From: Chitinophaga sp. CF418
GTDB lineage: Bacteria > Bacteroidota > Bacteroidia > Chitinophagales > Chitinophagaceae
Assembly (NCBI RefSeq): GCF_900142925.1
Contig: NZ_FRCN01000005.1
Coordinates: forward strand, 1-64,000
DNA length: 64,000 bases
Reading direction: 5' to 3'
Notes under the pieces: generated by a model
Databases searched by the model: none
Told to the model about the DNA's origin: nothing
The model's input: the letters and a program-made list of their open reading frames with translations, nothing else
Translations under genes and position numbers: made by a program
Shown: positions 28,072-36,448 of the stretch, in pieces
Position numbering within the stretch: position 1 is the first letter of the stretch
Layout: the number at the start of each line of letters is the position of its first letter

Positions 28072-28225
28072 CTCTGGCGTTGCCACTGCGACAATATCGG
28101 CTGCCAGGTATTGCCGGTTGCAGGAAGAACAATCCTTGTACATGCCTCGCACCTGTAAGGTGATCACAGGTGGACCTTCCCCAGGGACGTCCAGCGTAAT
28201 AGCTGTTCCTTCGAATAGTTACATT
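28071..28225 (-). pseudogene. C-terminal relic of the gene family at 45487-46221
   Basis: Read on the minus strand the segment encodes FEGTAITLDVPGEGPPVITL, then QVRGMYKDCSSCNRQYLAAD and IVAVATPEIPRDQ. This aligns without gaps to FEGADLALDIPGEGTLVVTL and onward in the complete protein at 45487-46221. The upstream two thirds are missing and the downstream end is replaced by repeat R2. From 28226 to 28457 I see no further gene, only the leader of the sigma factor gene. Confidence 0.75.
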
Positions 28226-28457
28226 GAGTTCCTGATTGATGCAACAGCATTTTATGCAATCCTATTCAAAGGACTGATAAAAAGATACAGGGAATTGTTT
28301 TATCAACACAGCAATATGCGTGATAAATATTAAAACCAAATTATTTATTTACCACCGATGTCTAAATACAGCGAAAAACATTCCGGTTTCACTTCTATAT
28401 TATAAAATACTTACTTTTTTATTTAAATTTAAGCCAGGGGGAAATCATTATTGTTTA

Positions 28458-29039
28458 GTGTTGAACGAATTCATACATACCGACGCCGACCAGGAGCTGC
28501 TCAGTCTTATTAAAACAGGATCTGAAACAGCATTCCAGCAATTGTTTCAGCGACATTGGGAAAAACTGTACGTGGCAGCCAGTAAGAAACTGGGTGACCA
28601 GGAACTGGCCCGGGAACTTGTGCATGATCTATTCCTTGACCTCTGGAGGCGCCGGGAAGAACTGTCTATATTGAATCTGCCCGCTTACCTGGGCAAAGCG
28701 CTGCAATATCGCATTATTAATAAACTGATATCCAAAAAGGATAAGTTTTTCTTTGAGGTGCTCGAAAACACCGAAGAATCCCTTTACAAAGCCGATCAGG
28801 CGCTCCTGGAAAAAGACCTTACCTCCCTGATCATTTCATGGGCGGAAATATTGCCCGAAAGACGGCGCCAGATATTTATCCAATATTACCTACACCACCT
28901 CACCACACAGGAAATAGCCGAAAATCTGCAGATTTCTCAGAAAACCGTACAAAACCAGCTCAGTATCTCTGTACAGGACCTGAGAGCTCATTTCGGACAT
29001 TTACTCGCACTGCTCATCCTCCTGGATGAAACCTTATAA
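28458..29039 (+). CDS. ECF-type RNA polymerase sigma-70 factor (set 2)
   Basis: No ATG fits. The best start is GTG at 28458 (or TTG at 28461) behind ccaggggga, giving about 193 residues; the longer open frame upstream has no homology pattern. Region 2 (LIKTGSETAFQQLFQRHWEK; ELARELVHDLFLDLWRRREE) and a normal region 4 (TTQEIAENLQISQKTVQNQL) are complete. It should drive expression of the FecR/SusC/SusD/ABC/MutS-like genes downstream. The FecR gene follows after about 100 bases containing an A-rich tract. Confidence 0.9.
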   Translation: MLNEFIHTDADQELLSLIKTGSETAFQQLFQRHWEKLYVAASKKLGDQELARELVHDLFLDLWRRREELSILNLPAYLGKALQYRIINKLISKKDKFFFEVLENTEESLYKADQALLEKDLTSLIISWAEILPERRRQIFIQYYLHHLTTQEIAENLQISQKTVQNQLSISVQDLRAHFGHLLALLILLDETL

Positions 29040-29138
29040 CGCAGGCAGAGAGGGAATCAGAAATTTTTCAAAAAAAAAGTGACCTGAAGACGGGAAAGCG
29101 CCTCTTTTTTCCTGACTATAGTATTAAAGCCACCTGTT

Positions 29139-30290
29139 ATGTACGATTCCGGCAAGGACCAAGGTCACTTTTTCAAGCTGCTCGCCAGGTATAACAAAGG
29201 GAAAGCCACCCCGGAGGAAGCGGCGTTTGTGGAGCGTTATCTGGAACTACTGGACTACAGGGACAAGGACATACTAAAAGATTTCGAGCAACAAAAAGAG
29301 CAGATTGGCGCCAAACTGGAAGAGCGGATTTTGCTCAGCATCCGGCAGGAACCGGTGGTACGGCGCATTTCTCCTATACGCCGGTGGGTACCTGCAGCGG
29401 CAGCCGTATTATTATTACTGGGCAGCACCTATTATCTGCTACGCCAGCCACATACACCAAAACCACAGCAGATAGCGCAGCATACGGACATCCTGCCGGG
29501 TAAAACAGGCGCTATCCTTACTTTGGCCGATGGCAGTGAAATTGTGCTGGACAGCACACGGAACGGCGTAATCGCCATGCAGGGCAGCACCGCTGTTCAA
29601 TTGAAGAATGGGACTGTATCTTATGATAATACAGGAAGCGACAGTAAAACGGAAGCGATAGCCTATAATACTATCAGCACTCCGAAGGGACGGCAATACC
29701 AGCTGATATTGCCTGACGGTTCAAGAGTATGGATGAATGCCGCCAGCAGCCTTACCTACCCTACAGCTTTCACCGCAAAGGAAAGAACGGTGCGTGTAAC
29801 AGGTGAAGCATATTTTGAGGTAGCTACCAACGCGAACCAACCATTTAAAGTAATTGTCAATGATGCTACAAGCATCGATGTATTAGGAACCAATTTCAAT
29901 GTCAACGCTTACAATGATGAACCTAGTATCAACGCTACACTGTTACAGGGAGCGGTAAGAGTTACTTATCGTCAGGCATCGCAGCTGCTTAAACCAGGCC
30001 AGGAAGCACAGATCAGTCACCAGATCCGTCTTGTGCCCGATGCAGACATTAACGGCGCTGTGGCCTGGAAAGACGGCGTATTTGCTTTTAACAATGCGGA
30101 TCTGCCAGCCGTTATGCGGCAACTGGCCCGCTGGTACAATATAGAAGTGAGTTACGAAGGTAAGACACCGGATGCCACTTTTACAGGGGAAATAGATAAA
30201 ACCCTCACTTTATCGCAGGTGCTCGAGGGATTGTCAACTACAAGAATCAACTATAAAATCGAGGGAAACAGATTAATTATCCGGCAGTAA
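29139..30290 (+). CDS. FecR-type anti-sigma factor (set 2)
   Basis: The 383 residues have an N-terminal cytoplasmic sigma-binding part, a membrane helix near residues 86-103 (RWVPAAAAVLLLLGSTYYLL), a FecR domain (LILPDGSRVWMNAASSLTYP; GEAYFEVATNANQPF; DVLGTNFNVNAYND) and a DUF4974 end (NIEVSYEGKTPDATFTGEID). It pairs with the sigma factor just upstream and receives the signal from the STN domain of SusC downstream. Confidence 0.94.
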   Translation: MYDSGKDQGHFFKLLARYNKGKATPEEAAFVERYLELLDYRDKDILKDFEQQKEQIGAKLEERILLSIRQEPVVRRISPIRRWVPAAAAVLLLLGSTYYLLRQPHTPKPQQIAQHTDILPGKTGAILTLADGSEIVLDSTRNGVIAMQGSTAVQLKNGTVSYDNTGSDSKTEAIAYNTISTPKGRQYQLILPDGSRVWMNAASSLTYPTAFTAKERTVRVTGEAYFEVATNANQPFKVIVNDATSIDVLGTNFNVNAYNDEPSINATLLQGAVRVTYRQASQLLKPGQEAQISHQIRLVPDADINGAVAWKDGVFAFNNADLPAVMRQLARWYNIEVSYEGKTPDATFTGEIDKTLTLSQVLEGLSTTRINYKIEGNRLIIRQ

Positions 30291-30320
30291 ACAGAACCAA
30301 AATCGCATGAACTAAATGAA

Positions 30321-30362
30321 AAAACCGGGCGCAAAGATTGGCGTCCTACCCCCGGTTTTCGT
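30321..30362 (+). terminator. Hairpin between fecR and susC (terminator or attenuator)
   Basis: The arms aaaaccggg (30321-30329) and cccggtttt (30351-30359) enclose a 21-base loop with a small inner stem, followed by a short T-rich stretch. Its place ahead of susC suggests partial termination that separates regulator and transporter levels; the T-run is weak. Confidence 0.55.
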
Positions 30363-30403
30363 TTAAGTCTGGCTTATTACTAAACATTAAACGCTGCAAA
30401 TGT

Positions 30404-33400
30404 ATGCAAATTAAGGGTCATTTTAATCCCGGGGTCCCTCCTATGTCCAAAGGGATCAGATCAACCAAAAATCTTCCAGTCATGAAATCAGCAATCATGC
30501 TTTTCTTTATGGCCCTAGTGCTGGCAGCCGGAGGCGCATCAGCGCAGACCGTCACCTTTACCGCCAGGTCAACGCCATTAAAGAAAATATTTGCTGTCAT
30601 CCGACAACAGACCAGTTACAAGTTCTTTTATCGCAATGAAGACCTGGAACTTGCCAGTCCCATAACTGTACAATTGAAGGATATACCACTGGAGCGGGCC
30701 TTGCAAATCATCATGGCTAATCAGCCACTGACCTTCAATATCCAGGGCAAGACAATATTCGTGAGCCGCAGGATTCCCTCTTCGGTGGCCGTACCTGCCG
30801 ATGTTGAAGCAACACCGCCCAGCAACATCAGCGGCAGGGTAACCGACAATGAGGGGCAGCTCTTGTCCAATATCACGGTCATGCTTCGCAACGGGCGCCG
30901 CTATGTGTTTACAAATGAAAAAGGGGAGTTTACGATCTATGGTCTCATGCAGAATGATACCCTGCTGTTTACCAGTATTAACTATGAAAGTGTACTGGTA
31001 CCTTTTTCCAGGATGTCGGAGAATATGACTATTATCATGCGTCCCCGTATCAATGCCCTGAATACCGTTGTTATTTACAATACAGGCTACCAGCAGATAA
31101 GCAGGGAAAGAGCTACCGGTGCATTTGGCAAGCCGGACATGGAAATATTCAGGGAACGTGTCAGCACCTTTGACGTAGTAGGCCGCCTGGAAGGACAAAT
31201 ACCCGGTCTTACGGTAGGAACAGGTGTTACTGCTTCCGGCAGGACCGGCAATGGTTTCGCTAGCAGGTCAAGCGTTATCAGGGGGTATACTACCGTCAGC
31301 GGCGGACAACCCACCAACCCGCTGTATGTTGTGAATGGCGTGATCACCACGGATTTCAGTTCTGTTAACCCTGACGATATAGAAGACATCACCGTGCTGA
31401 AAGATGCGGCTGCAGCTGCTATCTGGGGAGCTAGAGCTGCCAACGGTATCATTGTGGTGAAAACCAAAGAGGGCAGCAGGAACCAGCAACTGAAGGTTAA
31501 CTATACAGGTTCTCTCAGCTTCCAAAGCAAGCCGGATCTTAATTTCAACCAGCGTATGAACAGTGAACAATACATACAGGCTGCAAAAGAAACATTCGAC
31601 CCGGTAAACTATCCCTGGAGCTCATTGGCCACACAGGTAGTACTGCCGCATGAAATTGTACTTTACAACCAGTATCGTGGACTGATCACTGCAGATCAGG
31701 CAAACAGAAGCCTGGACAGCATGAGCAGGATCAGCAATCTTTCGCAGATAAGAGACCTGTTCTACCGCAATCCGCTCACTACGAATCACACCATCTCCCT
31801 TTCTGCCGGCAACAGTGTTTATGCGATGTACGCTTCACTGGGCTGGACAGGTGTACAGAGCAGCACTCCAGGCGATAAGAACAACACTTATAAGATCAAT
31901 CTCTCACAAAGTTTCAATATCGGTAAGCGGATCAATGTCTCGCTGAATACGTCATTGATCAATAACGTAAACAGCAGGAAGAATATGCCCTCTGTTGATA
32001 ACAGTTTTGCGCCGTACCAGCTGTTTGTTGATCAGCAGGGTCGCGAGCAAAACATGGCATTTACCAATGGATGGTCAGATTCAACACGCAATAACTATTC
32101 AGCAAGAAGCAGGCTGAACCTGGATTATTATCCCTTACAGGAAATCAACTATGCACATTCCAGTGGCAATACGCTCAGCATCAATACAACCGCCAATATC
32201 GGTATCAAGCTGTGGAAAGGTATCAGTTTCCAGGGTACTTATGGTTATCTGAAAGCGCCCGGAACAACGACCTCATTTACTGATAGCCGCGCGCTCTCCC
32301 AACGTAAACAGCTATTGTCTTTCACAGTAGCGCCCAGCCCTTCATCCACGCCGGTTTATTATCTGCCGGTAAATAACAGCATGTATATATCCACCAATAA
32401 TGATCAGCGTAACTGGACGGTACGTAATCAGCTGGTATATAATGCTACACCCAGGTCAGGAAAGGATATGCTGACCTTACAGGCAGGACAGGAAGCACAG
32501 GAGGCACAGTCCTCGCGGAATACCAACACTATTATCGGGTATGATGAGGCCTTAGGCACTTACCCTCTAATTGATTATGCCACCCTGAGGCGCGGCGTAT
32601 TCGGAACAGTGACCGGCTTTGGCTTCTTTAGTACGCAGCCATACCAGATATTCAAAGAGCTGACGCGTTTTACCTCCTGGTTTGCATTGGCCAGCTATAC
32701 GTTAAATCATAAATACAGTCTGGACCTGAGCTGGCGCCGCGACCACAGTAACCAGTTCGGCAGCGATGTCTCTGTTCAGAACAAACCTGTATGGAGCGTA
32801 GGTGGCAAATGGCTGGTACGTAACGAAAATTTTATGCAGCAGGTGAACTGGGTAGATGCATTGGCATTGAGGGCGACCTATGGCATTACCGGCAACTCTC
32901 CTTATGTCGGCTCTGCTTCGTTGTACGACATCTTATATGCACAACCTCAGTTGCAGACCGGCGGTGTAGCGGGAGATGCGCTTACCATCAGCCAGCCGGC
33001 GAACAGGAAACTGGCCTGGGAACGTACACAGACCACCAATATCGGTATAGACTTTTCCGTGTTGAAAAACCGGATATCCGGTGCGATTGATGTCTACAGT
33101 AAAACAACTACAGACCTGCTGGGAAGAGTGCCTCTGAATCCCTTCACGGGCTATGACAGCCAAACCGGCAACGTAGGTAAGCTGGTAAACAGGGGGATTG
33201 AATTATCACTGCGTACCATCAACATACGGAAACAGGACTGGAGCTGGTCCAGCAACCTGGTATTCAGTTATAACTATAACAAGCTGGTGTCTTATGCAGC
33301 CCTGAATCCTTCATTGAATACTGCAAGCTACAAATTGTCCGCTCCATACTGGATAGGTTATAACTCGAAGCCATTGTTTGCTTACCAGTTTGCAGGGCTG

Positions 33401-34015
33401 GATAACGTGGGTGATCCGCAGATCAGGCTATCAGATAAATCGGTAACCAAGCAACCTTACATCGCCCAACCGGAAGATGTGGCATATGCAGGTACGACAC
33501 AGTCGCCGGTGAACGGAGGATTTACCAACCGTTTCGAATATAAAGGTATTTCACTCACCATGAACATGATCTATAACATGGGAGCTGTGATGCGCAGGAA
33601 CGTAAACATCTTCTATACTGGCAGAATGCCTACTTCCACCTCTCTCGGCGGAGATAATCTTATCGCATCCTTCCAGCACCGCTGGAAACAGCCTGGCGAC
33701 GAAAAGCTCACCAACATTCCTTCCTATGTATCCAACATGGGTACCAGCTATACACGCAGGGATGTAAACTACTACATAAACGGGGATGTAAATGTGTTGA
33801 GTGCATCCTATATCAAGATACGGGACATTACCCTGGCCTATGAGCTGCAGTCGACGGCCCTGCACTTCCTGAAGATACAGCGGCTTAACATTTATGCACA
33901 GACCACCAATTTCCTGATCTGGACCGCCAATGATGAGCGGATAGATCCGGAAACAGGTTTCCCGGGAGCACTGTACAAACATCAGTACAACCTGGGTGTA
34001 AATGTTACACTTTAA
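30404..34015 (+). CDS. SusC/RagA-type TonB-dependent transporter with STN domain (set 2)
   Basis: Start candidates are 30404 and 30482; the signal-peptide core (SAIMLFFMALVLAAGGASAQ) follows the second, and 30404 is given as the longer choice. An STN domain (FTARSTPLKKIFAVIRQQTS) is followed by a CarboxypepD_reg-like domain (SGRVTDNEGQLLSNITVMLR) and a plug with VGRLEGQIPGLTVGTGV and DAAAAAIWGARAANGIIVVK, then the barrel. The TonB linker and plug resemble SusC members that sit beside ABC transporters rather than glycosidases. Partner SusD follows after 21 bases. The nutrient, possibly a peptide, is not identifiable. Confidence 0.93.
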   Translation: MQIKGHFNPGVPPMSKGIRSTKNLPVMKSAIMLFFMALVLAAGGASAQTVTFTARSTPLKKIFAVIRQQTSYKFFYRNEDLELASPITVQLKDIPLERALQIIMANQPLTFNIQGKTIFVSRRIPSSVAVPADVEATPPSNISGRVTDNEGQLLSNITVMLRNGRRYVFTNEKGEFTIYGLMQNDTLLFTSINYESVLVPFSRMSENMTIIMRPRINALNTVVIYNTGYQQISRERATGAFGKPDMEIFRERVSTFDVVGRLEGQIPGLTVGTGVTASGRTGNGFASRSSVIRGYTTVSGGQPTNPLYVVNGVITTDFSSVNPDDIEDITVLKDAAAAAIWGARAANGIIVVKTKEGSRNQQLKVNYTGSLSFQSKPDLNFNQRMNSEQYIQAAKETFDPVNYPWSSLATQVVLPHEIVLYNQYRGLITADQANRSLDSMSRISNLSQIRDLFYRNPLTTNHTISLSAGNSVYAMYASLGWTGVQSSTPGDKNNTYKINLSQSFNIGKRINVSLNTSLINNVNSRKNMPSVDNSFAPYQLFVDQQGREQNMAFTNGWSDSTRNNYSARSRLNLDYYPLQEINYAHSSGNTLSINTTANIGIKLWKGISFQGTYGYLKAPGTTTSFTDSRALSQRKQLLSFTVAPSPSSTPVYYLPVNNSMYISTNNDQRNWTVRNQLVYNATPRSGKDMLTLQAGQEAQEAQSSRNTNTIIGYDEALGTYPLIDYATLRRGVFGTVTGFGFFSTQPYQIFKELTRFTSWFALASYTLNHKYSLDLSWRRDHSNQFGSDVSVQNKPVWSVGGKWLVRNENFMQQVNWVDALALRATYGITGNSPYVGSASLYDILYAQPQLQTGGVAGDALTISQPANRKLAWERTQTTNIGIDFSVLKNRISGAIDVYSKTTTDLLGRVPLNPFTGYDSQTGNVGKLVNRGIELSLRTINIRKQDWSWSSNLVFSYNYNKLVSYAALNPSLNTASYKLSAPYWIGYNSKPLFAYQFAGLDNVGDPQIRLSDKSVTKQPYIAQPEDVAYAGTTQSPVNGGFTNRFEYKGISLTMNMIYNMGAVMRRNVNIFYTGRMPTSTSLGGDNLIASFQHRWKQPGDEKLTNIPSYVSNMGTSYTRRDVNYYINGDVNVLSASYIKIRDITLAYELQSTALHFLKIQRLNIYAQTTNFLIWTANDERIDPETGFPGALYKHQYNLGVNVTL

Positions 34016-34036
34016 TTCACTTTTAAACAGAGAAGG

Positions 34037-35491
34037 ATGAGAAAGCTTTTATATATCGCCATCATGATTTCCTTAATTGCCTGCAAGGACAATTTCCTGG
34101 AAGTAGTGCCTTTGGGATCGCAGGTAGCCGTTACAACGGATGACTATGATAAACTGATGAATGATCCGCAATACTATATACAGTCCTTCGCCGGTGGCTG
34201 GCAGGAGCCGGCATTAATGGAAGATGATGTGGCTGCGGAAGAACCCTATCTTTTACAGGGCAGTCCGCAGATGCTCCGCCTGTTTCAATGGCAGGATGTT
34301 GTTTATCAGCAACAGGACCAGACGCCCTGGGCAATCAGCCAGTGGTTAACACAGTTGTATGCGCTGAACAAGATCATCAGCGAGGTAATGAATTCCAGCG
34401 GAGGAACAGATGCACAAAAAAAGTACATCCGTGCGCAGGCGATCGCTACACGCGCCTGGACCTATTTTCAGTTCATCAACTTTTACGGCAAACCTTATGT
34501 GCAGAGCACAGCGGGCGCTGATCCGGGATTTCCGATCATAGAGCATGCAAATGCAAACGAGAAAATGTTCACACGTGCTTCTGTACAGGCAGTATATGAT
34601 TTTATTATCAATGACCTTACTGATGCCATTGCGGAATTACCGGTAAAGCCTTCCATACGTACCCGCATGTCCAAACCGGCCGCAGAAGGTTTACTGGGCA
34701 AAGTGTACGTGTTCATGGGCAGGTACAATGATGCCTTATCCATGTTCAATGCCGCATTCGCTGACCTGGCAGACAGTGATGCACATTTATACGATTATAA
34801 TCAGACACTCGCAGCAGGTGGCGCTTTCCTGCCGATGGACATCATCATCGGCCCATCTCAGGGCCCGGGAAATAATATGAACGATCTCACAGAAGCAGTG
34901 GTATCAAAAGTGTTTTACAACGGACCTTACAGTGGCAACCAGCTGGGCAACAATGGCCTGGTACTGGCGCCATGGGCGGCTGCCTTGTATAGCTCTTCAG
35001 ACCTCCGCCTGCAGTTATATACAGATACAAATCCCGACCAGTCGTCAAACGCCGGCGGCCGTCTGCGCAAATACGGGGTAACGTATGCAAGAATGGACCT
35101 GCAGTTGCCTGACATGTACCTGTTAAGTGCAGAGTGTAAGGCACGCCTGAATGATCTTGCAGGAGCAGTGGCCGACGTGGAGACACTGCGTAAAAACCGT
35201 ATGCCGCACGCCGATGCGCCAGTACCAGCAACGATATCAGCTGATCAGGCAGCATTGATCCGCTTCATCTTTGATGAGCGCATCCGTGAGTTTGCGACAG
35301 AAGGTTACCGCTGGTTCGATATGCGCAGGCAGTCGGTAGATCCCCTCTTCGCCGGACAGGTATTTACCCATACGCAGTATAATGCAGATGGTACTGTAAG
35401 CACCTTTACACTGAACCAACCCACGCGGCTTGTATTACAATTGCCGCCTTCATTCATCACCAGTAATCCGGGTATGCCGAACAATCCTTAA
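34037..35491 (+). CDS. SusD/RagB-type surface lipoprotein (set 2)
   Basis: The 484-residue lipoprotein has a lipobox (MISLIACKDNFLEVVP) and SusD features: RAQAIATRAWTYFQFINFYG near residue 135 and the C-terminal RIREFATEGYRWFDMRRQSV. It is the surface-exposed partner of the SusC just upstream. It belongs to the RagB-like branch, in which SusD sits with ABC and MutS-like genes as here. It is followed by the ABC ATPase after 22 bases, suggesting one transcript. Confidence 0.93.
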   Translation: MRKLLYIAIMISLIACKDNFLEVVPLGSQVAVTTDDYDKLMNDPQYYIQSFAGGWQEPALMEDDVAAEEPYLLQGSPQMLRLFQWQDVVYQQQDQTPWAISQWLTQLYALNKIISEVMNSSGGTDAQKKYIRAQAIATRAWTYFQFINFYGKPYVQSTAGADPGFPIIEHANANEKMFTRASVQAVYDFIINDLTDAIAELPVKPSIRTRMSKPAAEGLLGKVYVFMGRYNDALSMFNAAFADLADSDAHLYDYNQTLAAGGAFLPMDIIIGPSQGPGNNMNDLTEAVVSKVFYNGPYSGNQLGNNGLVLAPWAAALYSSSDLRLQLYTDTNPDQSSNAGGRLRKYGVTYARMDLQLPDMYLLSAECKARLNDLAGAVADVETLRKNRMPHADAPVPATISADQAALIRFIFDERIREFATEGYRWFDMRRQSVDPLFAGQVFTHTQYNADGTVSTFTLNQPTRLVLQLPPSFITSNPGMPNNP

Positions 35492-35513
35492 TCCAATTCC
35501 AAAAAAATAATCA

Positions 35514-36440
35514 ATGAACAGTATTGTAAAGCTGGAGCATTTATCGCATCGCTACACCAGCTCATGGGCAATCCGTGACATCAGTATGGAGATCAGCCAG
35601 ACTGGTATAGTGGGATTGCTGGGCTCTAATGGCGCAGGTAAATCCACTACTATGAATATTCTGTGCGGCGTGTTGAACCAGACAGAAGGCAATGTGTTTG
35701 TCAACGGTATCAACATGCGGGAGAACCCGGAGCTAGCCAAACAGGAGATCGGTTTCCTGCCACAGAACCCGCCTTTATATATGGACCTTACGGTAGATGA
35801 ATACCTTGGCTACTGTGCCGGCCTTCGCCTGATGCCCAAACAAAACATAGCGGCAGCAATGAAAGAAGCGAAGGAACGTTGCGGCATTGCACATTACAGT
35901 AAGCGTCTTATCCGCAATCTTTCCGGTGGTTACCGCCAGCGTGTAGGCATAGCGCAGGCCATTATACACCGTCCTTCACTGGTGGTACTGGACGAGCCTA
36001 CCAATGGCCTGGACCCTAACCAGATCATCGAGGTAAGAGCGCTGATAAAGGAAATTGCCACAGACCGAGCCGTGATCTTCTCTTCTCATATTCTCTCGGA
36101 AGTACAGCTGCTTTGCAAGGAGATCAAGATGATCGACAATGGCAAGATCGTATTTGCAGATACTATGGACGCCTTCAATAACTATGTAGAGCCACACAGT
36201 GCGCTGATGCATATGGAGAATCCGCCTGCTGCTGCCGCGCTGATGGCAATAGAGGGTGTAATGAAAGCTGATTTCCTCACAGAGCGGCAGGTGCGTGTCT
36301 TCTTTAACGGAGATCAAAGCATTTCTGAACGCCTCATCACGGCCAGCGTTCAGCAGGGCTGGAGACTGAGAGAGATCAGTCTTGACAAGACAGCGCTGGA
36401 CGAAGTATTCAAACAATTATCCAATCAATCAACACAATAG
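35514..36440 (+). CDS. ABC transporter ATP-binding protein (GldA-like)
   Basis: The 308 residues contain Walker A GSNGAGKSTT, signature LSGGYRQR and Walker B LVVLDEPTNGLDPNQ, with the switch His in FSSHILSEV. The C-terminal extension and sequence style match GldA/CcmA-type ATPases. It powers the membrane protein encoded nine bases downstream. In gliding species GldA works with GldF and GldG; here the genes are embedded in a SusCD operon, so transport or modification of the imported or exported compound is more likely than motility. Confidence 0.92.
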   Translation: MNSIVKLEHLSHRYTSSWAIRDISMEISQTGIVGLLGSNGAGKSTTMNILCGVLNQTEGNVFVNGINMRENPELAKQEIGFLPQNPPLYMDLTVDEYLGYCAGLRLMPKQNIAAAMKEAKERCGIAHYSKRLIRNLSGGYRQRVGIAQAIIHRPSLVVLDEPTNGLDPNQIIEVRALIKEIATDRAVIFSSHILSEVQLLCKEIKMIDNGKIVFADTMDAFNNYVEPHSALMHMENPPAAAALMAIEGVMKADFLTERQVRVFFNGDQSISERLITASVQQGWRLREISLDKTALDEVFKQLSNQSTQ

Positions 36441-36448
36441 AAAGCATC

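Noticed and set aside
28320-28457. N-terminal extension of the set 2 sigma factor from an ATG at 28320
   Set aside because: The 46 added residues do not resemble any sigma region and a better GTG start with a purine-rich leader lies at 28458.
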